Made by a program: the position numbers and the translations under genes. A model generated the notes under the pieces. The model was given only the letters and a program-made list of their open reading frames with translations. It did no database searches and was not told where the DNA came from. 40,558 bases of DNA from Gammaproteobacteria bacterium (lineage in GTDB: Bacteria > Pseudomonadota > Gammaproteobacteria > DSM-16500): positions 1-40,558 of the forward strand of contig JABDEN010000011.1 in NCBI GenBank assembly GCA_013287025.1. The letters are read 5' to 3'. Within the stretch, counting starts at the first letter, position 1, and every line of letters starts with the position of its first letter. Shown piece after piece: positions 21,851 through 30,277 of the stretch.

Positions 21851-23712
21851 GTCAACGACATAATTTTTTAACCGATACTACGATACCGTTTGCAGGTTCT
21901 ACTGCTAAGATTTTCGATCTGTATTTCTCTACACCAGACGATATTGATGAAAGAAAATTTTCAGAAAAATATATATCTATGAATCCAGAATGTCCTACTG
22001 ATTTTAAAAATATTAATTCTATAAACCCTAAGAAAGGAGGAGCAAATATTGGTAGCAATATTTCAGTATACGATAAAAAAGGTAAAAAAATTACATTTAC
22101 CATTAAACAAGGGAGAAATATAGGACATACCTTAGCAGATATTTTTGGATTTCTGGTGATGAATAGATTGTTACAAGAAAATAAAAGCGATTTTAAAGAA
22201 ACTAAAAAAACAATCATTGCACCATCATACATGGTTTTTAAAGCTGAAGAAAAGAAGCCAGTGTTAATAGAAGAAGAAACTAAGAAAATTTGGTCCGCGA
22301 GTGAATGGTCAGAAGATCAATTATCATTTGCAGCTTGTCAATTATTTGGCTTAGAAAAACGTACATTGATGGCAGGCACCTTTAATAAATATTTATTTGT
22401 TAATCTTCGTGCACTAAATGAAAAATGCCAATTAGGGTTAGAATTTGTGGTACTCGCAGCTATCTATACTGCAGATTTTGATCTTCATTTAGAAAATATT
22501 TTATTTAAGATGAATACAACAAAAGTTGAATCAACTCACAAATTACAAGTAGATACTTTAATAGAAGAATTTAAAAATATTCTTAAAATGCGTGCTAAAT
22601 TCACCGAAATAGAATATTTGAATAAACTGATAAATTTGATTCAAGCGCTTCAAGTATTGGGTGTTTATTGCTATTTTCAAAAAATTGATCATGACAATGC
22701 ATTCAGACACTTTTGCAATTCACACAAAAAGGTTTTATTAAAAGATGATAAAACATCTCCTCTATATTTTTCTAAGCATGGTATCGAAACGCAAGCCACC
22801 CTACATATCGCTGAATTAACTGGACTGGATGAAAAAGCTATTGATCAATTGTTATTATCCGATAGTGCTATTAAATTTTTGAAAAAAAATACTTTGCATA
22901 AATATATCGATATTATTAAATTATCTGCTGAAATACAATTTCAACATATTCAGAATGCGACATCTTATATGAATATATCGATAGAAGATAAAAAAATAGT
23001 TGAATATCAATTATTAAGTCAATTTTATTATTTCATATCTGAGCTAACATTTGAATTAAACAAAGATATGCAAATAGATGCGCAAATTCAATTATTAAAA
23101 CATCAGATATTAGAAAAATTAATTATCGGCGCAACTTACAAAATGAATGATCTTTATATTCAATTATATGAAAGACTGAAAAAAAAGAAAATAGGTGAAT
23201 TTACAATAAATCTAACTTGTTTCGAATCTTTTTTATTGGAACAATTAAAAATATGTCACGCCGAATATATACAACGACAATGGAAAAACATTAAAGATCA
23301 ATATATGAATGGAAAGAAAAAGATGTGCGGAATTTTTACATCATATAGCCATGACTCTCAGGTGTTAATATATCATTTAGAAGCCATTTTTTTGGTTCTC
23401 AATAAAAAATCCGAAATGTATAATGCAATATCTTATAAAAATACTTTATTAATAATGATCTTTGATATGACTTCCACTTATTTACTTAACAACAGCCATC
23501 GCAGACTTGGCAAAATCATGAGTCAAGAACTCAATGTGTTAAATTTTAAAAAATTGAGCAAGATTATTCAAGATGAAAGGGCTCAAATGACAAGGCTAAC
23601 AGAAAAAGCAGAAAAATTTAGATTGAAGCGAGATAAATTAAGGAAAGAGTTTCGTCAACATCTCCTTCAAAGAGAGGATTCATCCATAAAATTTTATTCA
23701 CCAGGAATGTAG
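21847..23712 (+). CDS. Kinase-like protein, candidate effector
   Basis: A 621-residue protein, not recognised with certainty. The first half reads like an atypical protein/lipid kinase: Gly-rich GGANIGSNISVYDKKG (about 63-78), a candidate ATP-binding lysine in TFTIKQG (K87), a catalytic-loop-like ADFDLHLENILF (D212 and N217 with the D-x4-N spacing of kinases), and QKIDHDNAFRHF (D281), which could be the metal-binding DFG equivalent. The D-F-D-x-H-x-x-N and KIDH pattern is seen in several Legionella effector kinases (recollection). The C-terminal half is helical and Lys-rich without motifs. There is no signal peptide. The start codon lies in the ATGA overlap with the PAS-LuxR gene. A regulator coupled directly to a putative effector is notable. 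Confidence 0.55.
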   Translation: MSQRHNFLTDTTIPFAGSTAKIFDLYFSTPDDIDERKFSEKYISMNPECPTDFKNINSINPKKGGANIGSNISVYDKKGKKITFTIKQGRNIGHTLADIFGFLVMNRLLQENKSDFKETKKTIIAPSYMVFKAEEKKPVLIEEETKKIWSASEWSEDQLSFAACQLFGLEKRTLMAGTFNKYLFVNLRALNEKCQLGLEFVVLAAIYTADFDLHLENILFKMNTTKVESTHKLQVDTLIEEFKNILKMRAKFTEIEYLNKLINLIQALQVLGVYCYFQKIDHDNAFRHFCNSHKKVLLKDDKTSPLYFSKHGIETQATLHIAELTGLDEKAIDQLLLSDSAIKFLKKNTLHKYIDIIKLSAEIQFQHIQNATSYMNISIEDKKIVEYQLLSQFYYFISELTFELNKDMQIDAQIQLLKHQILEKLIIGATYKMNDLYIQLYERLKKKKIGEFTINLTCFESFLLEQLKICHAEYIQRQWKNIKDQYMNGKKKMCGIFTSYSHDSQVLIYHLEAIFLVLNKKSEMYNAISYKNTLLIMIFDMTSTYLLNNSHRRLGKIMSQELNVLNFKKLSKIIQDERAQMTRLTEKAEKFRLKRDKLRKEFRQHLLQREDSSIKFYSPGM

Positions 23713-23810
23713 TTTTTTTAATAAAATGATTCATAATTAAAAATGAGGATGCTAAATCATCTCAGCCGAGTAAATCAAATCAACGCTGATTTTAATAGCA
23801 GGGTTACAAT

Positions 23811-23847
23811 AATCTTGACTGTCTTTGTTGAGAGACAAGTCAAGATT
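23811..23847. terminator. Long hairpin between convergent genes
   Basis: AATCTTGACT and AGTCAAGATT form a perfect 10-bp stem, with a further GTCT/AGAC inner stem and a TTGTTGAG loop. It lies between the kinase-like gene and the convergent carrier gene and includes the carrier's stop codon. No strong U-tract follows, so factor-independent termination is uncertain. Confidence 0.55.
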
Positions 23848-24697
23848 TATTACAAAGCGCCTTATTATAAGTATTGTTTAGTAGATTAAACCCAATCATT
23901 TCAATATTACACGCTAATAAACGTAAAAGTGTTCCTGCTTTAAGTGCTGCTATTCCATGCTTGTTATAAGCTTTTTTCATTGCTTGAAAAGATGAATGAA
24001 ATGCTTCTTCAGATGGATCTGATTGTCTCATGACAGCAGCAAGATCAAAAGGAACCACCATACAGGTAAATAAAGTCGCTGGAATTGCTGCACCTAAAAC
24101 AGTTGTTGCGAGATGATGTGATGGTCCAGATCCAGGTATTGATTTATCGAGCATAATTTTAAGTTCGGGCGAAGTGACTAATAAACTACTGACAAAAGCC
24201 CCATTTCGAATTGCCATTGGAAGCACGCCCGTATAAAAACCTTTTGGTCCAGATTCATTCAATACCCTCATAAATGCTTTGATTGGAGATTCGCAATACT
24301 TTTGAGCAGCAATATTTGTAGCTTCGTAAGGATTTGCAAAAATAGCCGTTGCACTGCCTGTAATAAAACCAGCAGAAAATTTTTCAGCTAAATTTGGATC
24401 TCTTTTGTTTATCGTTTGTATCTTCGTAAGTAATGTATTCAGCATCCACTCAGCAGCAGGTATCAGTGGTTGCATAGTAAAAATATTTGCAGTAATTCCG
24501 CGATAGTAATTACGCTTACGAAAAAAAAAGTTAGAGTGAGATAAATCGCCAGGGGATTTACTTTGCAAAATTTGTGCTCGTTGATAAAGGCTTCTTTCAA
24601 AAAATGGGTACCAGAAAGGAAGAATAGACAATGATGCTGCTGATGCCGAAATTTCTTTTCCCCAAGATTCAGTTATTTTTTTCCTTGATTCAGACAT
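23840..24697 (-). CDS. Mitochondrial-carrier-family-like protein
   Basis: The ATG at 24706 directly abuts AAGGA, while the ATG at 24697 has the same AAGGA 9 nt upstream, so 24697 is preferred (285 residues, the usual carrier length). The protein shows three carrier repeats of about 95 residues, each with a degenerate signature at the end of its first helix: YPFFERSLYQRAQ, NPYEATNIAAQ and PFDLAAVMRQ (consensus PxDxxKxRxQ). Short glycine turns such as ALKAGTLLRLL and GFYTGVLPMAIRNG follow the pattern (GxxxGxxPRxxR). This family is eukaryotic and carries metabolites or nucleotides across the mitochondrial inner membrane. Legionella LncP is a translocated example (known). Substrate unknown; the loss of charged signature residues makes transport activity uncertain. 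Confidence 0.8.
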   Translation of the reverse strand: MSESRKKITESWGKEISASAASLSILPFWYPFFERSLYQRAQILQSKSPGDLSHSNFFFRKRNYYRGITANIFTMQPLIPAAEWMLNTLLTKIQTINKRDPNLAEKFSAGFITGSATAIFANPYEATNIAAQKYCESPIKAFMRVLNESGPKGFYTGVLPMAIRNGAFVSSLLVTSPELKIMLDKSIPGSGPSHHLATTVLGAAIPATLFTCMVVPFDLAAVMRQSDPSEEAFHSSFQAMKKAYNKHGIAALKAGTLLRLLACNIEMIGFNLLNNTYNKALCNKS

Positions 24698-24784
24698 ACT
24701 TAACATTCCTTTTTTACAAAAATTTTTCGGTTACGAAAACATTTTTACATATCTTAATATTAATTATAAGTGTATCACAATGCC

Positions 24785-24816
24785 AACCCTCTTTTAAAAA
24801 GTTTCAAAAGAGGGTT
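24785..24816. terminator. Rho-independent-type hairpin
   Basis: AACCCTCTTTT (24785-24795) pairs perfectly with AAAAGAGGGTT (24806-24816) around a 10-nt loop. It lies 16 nt beyond the reverse-strand ankyrin gene's end and before the carrier gene. On the forward strand it is followed by a T-rich stretch; on the reverse strand the T-run is inside the stem. Confidence 0.65.
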
Positions 24817-24831
24817 ATATATTAATATTTT

Positions 24832-25602
24832 TTATTCGGGGGAGTGTGTTTTAATCTCCGAGCGAAGTTGAGAGATTGTGGGTAATGTTGGGTTTGCTTT
24901 GAATAAATTATTTAAAAATCCTCCACAAGAAGGTGTTTCCGGAGTTGCTGCTTTAATCAGAGCCTTGCATGTTGCATTGGTCGCCAAATCAATCGCCGTT
25001 CTTCCAAATTTCGGATAATGTACTTCAGCTTTATGACTTAATAATATTTCAATGCCTTCAATGCTGTTACTCTGCGCTGCGTTCATCAATGCTGTTGTAC
25101 CATAATTGTCTTGAATATTAGGATCGGCTTTCGCTTCTAATAAAATAGTCAAAACCTCGGGATAATCTTTTTTAAAATCATAAAGAGAAACTTGATGAAG
25201 CATGGTCCTACCTTGACTGTCCTTCCTATTTGGATCTGCTTTAGCTTCAAGCAATGCTTTTATACACGGAACTTTTTTAGTGGCATCTTTAGTCTTAAAA
25301 GAAGAATGATATCCTGCTAAATTCATAAGCGCCGTCACTCCTAAATAATTCGCAGTATCCAACTCAACTTTAGCATCTAACAAACATTTTAACATCGTGA
25401 AATCACTATCCTTAGCAGCCAACATCAAGGGAGTATATCCATCTTTTGTAACTTCAAGATTAGGTTTAGGCAGAACCTTAGTCAAAAAAAATTCTAATTC
25501 TTCTATTTTTTTATTTTCAATTAAATAAAAAAGATCAGCTTTTTGCAATTTTTGTTGATTATGTTGATTAATTTTTTCATGAAATTCCCTATAACTTATC
25601 AT
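24832..25602 (-). CDS. Ankyrin-repeat protein
   Basis: A 256-residue protein built of about five ankyrin repeats: DGYTPLMLAAKDSDFTMLKCLLDAK; LGVTALMNLAGYHS...CIKALLEAKADPNRKD; GRTMLHQVSLYDFKKDYPEVLTILLEAKADPNIQD; GTTALMNAAQSNSIEGIEILLSHKAEV; GRTAIDLATN. A short helical cap lies at the N-terminus and a Pro/Ser-rich tail at the C-terminus. No enzymatic domain or signal peptide. It likely binds a partner protein; a host partner is inference from the effector-like context. Monocistronic, ended by the hairpin at 24785. It is divergent from the acyltransferase gene across a 192-bp AT-rich gap in which I see no confident promoter. Confidence 0.9.
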   Translation of the reverse strand: MISYREFHEKINQHNQQKLQKADLFYLIENKKIEELEFFLTKVLPKPNLEVTKDGYTPLMLAAKDSDFTMLKCLLDAKVELDTANYLGVTALMNLAGYHSSFKTKDATKKVPCIKALLEAKADPNRKDSQGRTMLHQVSLYDFKKDYPEVLTILLEAKADPNIQDNYGTTALMNAAQSNSIEGIEILLSHKAEVHYPKFGRTAIDLATNATCKALIKAATPETPSCGGFLNNLFKANPTLPTISQLRSEIKTHSPE

Positions 25603-25794
25603 ATTGTTACTCCAATAGTTAAAAACGTCATCTTTGTGTTAAATAAATCAATTGCAAAGTTATATAAAAAATATAACATTGGCGAAGAAAAAAATACTTA
25701 ATAGTTAATTATCTTTGAATAAAGCATTAACTTAAATATTTTAAAGCTACCATTATTAATAATACATATTTAATTTTTTAAAGGAATAAATAAA

Positions 25795-26784
25795 ATGTAT
25801 AGCAATTCCAATCTAACTTATAATTCTGATGCTGATTCTTCATCTAGTTCGAATAATTTATTGTTTTTTCTTTTTTTTGCTACTATAAGTATATTTGCAA
25901 TTGCAAGACTCGCTGAGTCAAGCAATCGACTGAATTATGAAAGTCGTAGTACGCGAATAATAGCAGGTTTATTGCTATTTTTTACTCGTATGATGCATGT
26001 GAAAAATGAAAATTTAGAAATTCCTGATGCCAAAAAAACATTAATCACAGTAGGCCCTCATCGAACTGGTTGGGAGCCATTTGCTTTAGCCTCAGAAATG
26101 AAGGGTACGGCACCACAATTTCTTGCGACAGATGCTTTTAATTTTATTCCCGGCATTCCTCAATTTATGAAAATGTTTAAAGCGATACCGGTAAAAATAA
26201 ATCGCATTAAAACCGAAAGTGGCAAAAGTGCCAACTCAAGTGCGATAGAACAGGCGAGTAAAGTTCTGAGTGATGATGGTTGTGTTGCACTTTTTCCGCA
26301 AGGTAATTTTTCAAGAATAGATCAGGCGCCGCCGATCGTTTATCCGGGCGCAGCTAGGATTGCATTAAAAAATAATATACCTATTCTTGTTGTTAGACTA
26401 GATGGTTTTTGGAGTTTACAAAATCCAATCATTCCTTTATGTATTCGTAATAGTATTTCTTATCGTGCATTTTTTTCTTTGCTTCATATGAATAATATCA
26501 GTGTCACATTGTGTTCTGTCATCGATTTTCATTTAAGACCTGAGAATGCGCATCTCACTGATGAAGAAAAAATCGAAGAAATATGTGCAGAACTTTATGC
26601 TTACTATCGTCATACAGAAGATTTAACGAAAGAAGAAATTCATTCTATTAAAACAGAAATATCTCATAAAACTCATCTTTTAACTTGGAATAATGCCAAA
26701 GAAAACAACTTAAAAGAACTGAATAACTTAAAAAAAGAAGATACGGAAGACAAGTCTATGATTGCAACGAAAAAGAATCGATAA
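25795..26784 (+). CDS. PlsC-type acyltransferase
   Basis: A 329-residue protein. An N-terminal Ser-rich segment precedes one membrane helix (about 22-42, LLFFLFFATISIFAIARLA). The PlsC-like domain (about 75-220) has LITVGPHRTGWEPFALASEM, where NHxxxxD is replaced by H-R-T-G-W-E (HX4E), FLATDAFNFIPGIPQFM, VALFPQGNFSR (block III, usually FPEGTRS), and NIPILVVRLDGFW. The family transfers acyl chains to lysophosphatidic acid or related acceptors at the membrane. The Asp-to-Glu change in the first motif and the FPQGN variant suggest a specialised acceptor or reduced activity. The C-terminus is a Lys/Glu-rich helical tail (about 260-329) absent from housekeeping PlsC. Good AAAGGA upstream of the ATG. 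Confidence 0.8.
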   Translation: MYSNSNLTYNSDADSSSSSNNLLFFLFFATISIFAIARLAESSNRLNYESRSTRIIAGLLLFFTRMMHVKNENLEIPDAKKTLITVGPHRTGWEPFALASEMKGTAPQFLATDAFNFIPGIPQFMKMFKAIPVKINRIKTESGKSANSSAIEQASKVLSDDGCVALFPQGNFSRIDQAPPIVYPGAARIALKNNIPILVVRLDGFWSLQNPIIPLCIRNSISYRAFFSLLHMNNISVTLCSVIDFHLRPENAHLTDEEKIEEICAELYAYYRHTEDLTKEEIHSIKTEISHKTHLLTWNNAKENNLKELNNLKKEDTEDKSMIATKKNR

Positions 26785-26821
26785 ATATAGATTTAATTAA
26801 TTTTTTATTTATAATAACATC

Positions 26822-26843
26822 AACGATAAGGATATTTATCGTT
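26822..26843. promoter_or_regulatory. Inverted repeat upstream of ankyrin gene
   Basis: AACGATAA (26822-26829) and TTATCGTT (26836-26843) flank a 6-bp spacer, and a further ACGATAAT lies just downstream (about 26851). It sits between the acyltransferase stop and the next start. It could be an operator or a terminator of the acyltransferase gene; no proof of either. Confidence 0.4.
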
Positions 26844-26896
26844 CTATTATACGATAATAAATAGAAATAATTATTACAACAACTAAGGATTTAATA

Positions 26897-27742
26897 ATGC
26901 CAATAATAAAAAATGATGATGGTTCATCCACAATTTCAGGAAAAGAGTACGATCAACTACATGCATTGCAAAAACAAATTGAAAAAAAAGAATCTATTTT
27001 AGGTATCGTTAAAGAAATTGATTCTGAAAATTTAAAAATCATTTTAGATTGGCATCTGCCCTATATCACAGATGATTTACATAACACAGACTATCTTAAA
27101 CCAGTTCATATAGCGGCGAAATACGGCAACTTGATTGCCACGATAGAACTTGCTGCCTTAGGCGTAACATTTAATACATTTTCAGGAAGTTATGGAGAAA
27201 GTCCACTGCATTTTGCCGCAGAATATAATCATCCTGAAATAATCGAATACTTAGTCAAAGGAAAACATCTCCCCATTGATATTACAACAAAAAAAACAGA
27301 CTATTATGATAGCAAAGCAGTGACTCCACTATTTAAATGCGCCGTGCGTGGATCGATAGCAGCCGCCACAAGATTAATTTCATTAGGCGCTAATGCAAAT
27401 TATCAAGATTCAAAAGGTAGCACCCCACTACATTATGCATGCGAATATGGTTTTTTCTGGGAAAAACCAGAAGTTGTTTTTCAGTTTATCAGCATGTTGC
27501 TTGAAAAAGGCGCTGATCCTACATTAAAAGGTCACGATAATCTTGGTTATATAAAAACGCCGATTGAAATGATTAATAAAAATGAAGATCGTATTAAAAT
27601 GCAGCAATTACAAAATAAATTTTATCCGAAACAGATTTCACTCATTCCAATGTTTAAGAGAGAAGATAAAGCGCCTGAATCTACATCAAATTCCGAGCCA
27701 AAAATGGAAATTGATAAGAGTTTTGCAAGACCAGGTCAATAA
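26897..27742 (+). CDS. Ankyrin-repeat protein
   Basis: A 281-residue protein. A short N-terminal segment with a coiled helix (KEYDQLHALQKQIEKKESI) is followed by ankyrin repeats: YLKPVHIAAKYGNLIATIELAALG; GESPLHFAAEYNHPEIIEYLVKG; VTPLFKCAVRGSIAAATRLISLGANANYQD; GSTPLHYACEYGF...FISMLLEKGADPTLKG. The C-terminal 50 residues are a disordered Ser/Glu/Lys tail containing SNSEPK, close to the tail motif of two other proteins in this window but lacking the arginine. No catalytic domain. Candidate host-interacting protein by context. AAGGA lies about 10 nt before the ATG. Confidence 0.9.
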   Translation: MPIIKNDDGSSTISGKEYDQLHALQKQIEKKESILGIVKEIDSENLKIILDWHLPYITDDLHNTDYLKPVHIAAKYGNLIATIELAALGVTFNTFSGSYGESPLHFAAEYNHPEIIEYLVKGKHLPIDITTKKTDYYDSKAVTPLFKCAVRGSIAAATRLISLGANANYQDSKGSTPLHYACEYGFFWEKPEVVFQFISMLLEKGADPTLKGHDNLGYIKTPIEMINKNEDRIKMQQLQNKFYPKQISLIPMFKREDKAPESTSNSEPKMEIDKSFARPGQ

Positions 27743-27777
27743 GTGAGGTAAATTCCATTACAATTAAATGTGATACC

Positions 27778-27826
27778 TGTCATGCCAGCGTGTTTTTATG
27801 CCACCTAGAAACATTGCTGGCAGGCA
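27778..27826. repeat. Degenerate palindromic repeat
   Basis: TGTCATGCCAGCGTGTTT (27778-27795) pairs imperfectly with AAACATTGCTGGCAGGCA (27809-27826). A partial further copy, TGTCAGCCAGCGGA, lies near 27858. It resembles a decayed member of the TGTCAT...-type dispersed repeats also seen at 840-900. The remaining 278-bp gap to the next gene is AT-rich with no other recognisable feature. Confidence 0.55.
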
Positions 27827-28020
27827 TCCAAGGGGCTTTTGTTAGATACCGATTAGATGTCAGCCAGCGGACCAAGAAAAACAATAAATAATTATTGTTT
27901 TTCCATAATTAATTATATATAAACACAATCCGTCCATATTGCACTACATTACATATACTACTATGATTAACATTTAAAAAATTTTAAAAAATTATTATAA
28001 AACAAGAAAAAGGAATTCTC

Positions 28021-30222
28021 ATGCAATCCCAACAAGAATTAAAAAGCAGAAATGAACAAATTACGTTACTTTTGAAAACGATTTTTAAACATCCCACAGA
28101 AATAGAAAAAATCAATTCTTTATTTTATTCATTTACTAAAGAATCAGGACAAATTGCCTTATTTACAGCAGACTATCAAAAAAAAATTGATGAATACATC
28201 ATACTGAAGCTATTAACAAATGATGATGGGATTGATTCTGAAATTCAATTGCTAAAATCACATGGCTTGATTTCCCCAGATGCCGAAGAAATTTTTTATA
28301 CTTCACAAAAAAATGGTTGCAATTTAAAAAATATTTACGCGAAATTTCCCGAAGCATTGCAACAATTTATAGTAAATATGGCTAAGGATAACTTTACTGC
28401 AATATCAAATAGAGAAGTTTTTTTTAATCTATTCAATCAAATATTTTCTTCTCCTGAAATCAGTATGCTCGCAGCCCCGCATTTTGCGAAATTAAATTGG
28501 GTGCGTTTTGGTGCGAACGGCGCATGTTCTGAAAGATGGTCGACATTAGCTGATGCGGTGATTCGTCAGAGTAATTTGCATAAGCATCACCCGCAACTTT
28601 TATTAAAACCCGCAAAGGTTTCTGTAAAGATCCCCGACACTTACCATTTTGATAGTAAAGAATGGAAATTGGAGTGTTTATTAGGAAGAACAGTTCTTTT
28701 TAAAAATTCCCATAATAATATGGTAGCGTTTAAAATCCAAAAAAAGGATGAAAGTGAAAAAGAACTTCAACGAGAATTTCATACTGCTTCTTATCTTAAA
28801 AAACATGCAAATGTCATAAAATTACAAAGCGCAATTCACGAACCAAAAGCAATCGTTGCTATTCCTGATATGAAAATTTGGTTAAATGAAAATGCTTTAA
28901 CAACTGAAGAAGCAAAACAACTTTCGCTTTTAGTTGATTTTAATAAAACTAATATGGCTTATATCTATGAGGTGCCGCAAAAGGAAAATGGTTGTTTTAC
29001 CTATTTACATGATATTACTATTTCAGATCAGGATTTTAGAAAAGCAAATCGAATTATTGTCAACGATTTAATTCGACTATTAAAATATGGATTTTATTAT
29101 CATCAACTTGCAGATATATTTCATACACAAGATAAATCTCGTTATGATAAAGGTCGATATCGAATGTTTGTCAATCTCATTAATAAAACCAATTACGGTA
29201 AAGGACGTTTAGATCAATGGCTGAAGGCAGTCGAATGGTGCAATTTACGTAAAACAGGATTAGTTGATTGGGGTGACTGGATTCCATTGGCAGAATTATT
29301 CAATAATCAAAGTGATTTTGTTCGTAACAATTTTGGGATTCCTTATTCTGGTAGATGGGTGCATGTTCTGACTCCTGAAGATAACATCGGCAATCTTGCT
29401 CTCGTTAATACGATTGCTGAGTATTTATTTGTTTTGGAACTTTGCGCCGGACGTAGAGGTCGTATGCTAAGCCAAATCCATCCCGAATCCCAGAAAATAA
29501 TTTGGGCAAATTTGGCTGAGCTAATGCTAGATAATTGTGCGCAAGCGTTAGGTATATTTTTTAATATTTCAGAATATAAAGTCCGTGATATTTTAACTCA
29601 ATGGATCAGCTTAGATAGATATGCTGAACAAATGCAATTTTGGATGACGGATCAATACATTCCTTATGTTGCAAAAGACACTCCTTTTCCTTCTTCATTA
29701 TATGGACCTGAAGTCGATGCATTGAGTGTAATTGCTCGATATCACTGGGGTACATTTAATGAAAAAACAGGTTGTGCTTGTAATGAAAAAGATCCGGATC
29801 TAGGGCCTTATAATGGACAATTTCCTATTAAAGAAGAAGACAAGCTTTTCCACGTGGTCGCTATTTTCCTGCTTATTATTCAAAATCAGCACGATTTAAA
29901 TTTAGAAAAATTAGCCCAATCTGATAAAGCTATCTCAGAAAAAGATTATTTTGAAGCTAAAAAAAGCTTAGAAAAATGCAATGAATTATTCAAGCAGGCT
30001 CCACGCAAGCACGTAAAAACATTGCATCGTTTAAACGAATTAATGAAAGAAGAAAAGCCTGGGCAAAAACGAGATGAATTGAATCAGTTAATACAATTTC
30101 ATCGAGATGGACTAACAAAATATTATGGCAATAAATGGCTTAGTTGTTATCGAGCCAAATCAGTATCCAAAGATATTACTCCAAATAATCATGGCCTAAA
30201 AAAAAGAAAAAGTTGTCTTTAG
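28021..30222 (+). CDS. Large protein with kinase-like core, candidate effector
   Basis: A 733-residue protein, not recognised by name. After an N-terminal helical region (about 1-190), residues 215-275 look like a kinase small lobe: LECLLGRTVLFKN (Gly-poor P-loop), MVAFKIQKK (K238, VAIK-like), LQREFHTASYLKKH (E252, helix-C-like), then VIKLQSAI and IVAIPDM as hinge strands. Residues 340-425 could be the large-lobe core: RLLKYGFYYHQLADIFHTQ and LRKTGLVDWGDW (D416...D419, DFG-like). The fit is visual only; a true HRD loop is not evident. The rest is helical, with Cys-rich KTGCACNEKDPDLG and a C-terminal coiled region. No signal peptide. AAAGGAA precedes the ATG. Strong isolation by flanking gaps indicates a monocistronic unit. 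Confidence 0.5.
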   Translation: MQSQQELKSRNEQITLLLKTIFKHPTEIEKINSLFYSFTKESGQIALFTADYQKKIDEYIILKLLTNDDGIDSEIQLLKSHGLISPDAEEIFYTSQKNGCNLKNIYAKFPEALQQFIVNMAKDNFTAISNREVFFNLFNQIFSSPEISMLAAPHFAKLNWVRFGANGACSERWSTLADAVIRQSNLHKHHPQLLLKPAKVSVKIPDTYHFDSKEWKLECLLGRTVLFKNSHNNMVAFKIQKKDESEKELQREFHTASYLKKHANVIKLQSAIHEPKAIVAIPDMKIWLNENALTTEEAKQLSLLVDFNKTNMAYIYEVPQKENGCFTYLHDITISDQDFRKANRIIVNDLIRLLKYGFYYHQLADIFHTQDKSRYDKGRYRMFVNLINKTNYGKGRLDQWLKAVEWCNLRKTGLVDWGDWIPLAELFNNQSDFVRNNFGIPYSGRWVHVLTPEDNIGNLALVNTIAEYLFVLELCAGRRGRMLSQIHPESQKIIWANLAELMLDNCAQALGIFFNISEYKVRDILTQWISLDRYAEQMQFWMTDQYIPYVAKDTPFPSSLYGPEVDALSVIARYHWGTFNEKTGCACNEKDPDLGPYNGQFPIKEEDKLFHVVAIFLLIIQNQHDLNLEKLAQSDKAISEKDYFEAKKSLEKCNELFKQAPRKHVKTLHRLNELMKEEKPGQKRDELNQLIQFHRDGLTKYYGNKWLSCYRAKSVSKDITPNNHGLKKRKSCL

Positions 30223-30277
30223 GATACGTCGACGATCCATTATAATTGTACCCATATCAGGATATAAGGACATTCCT

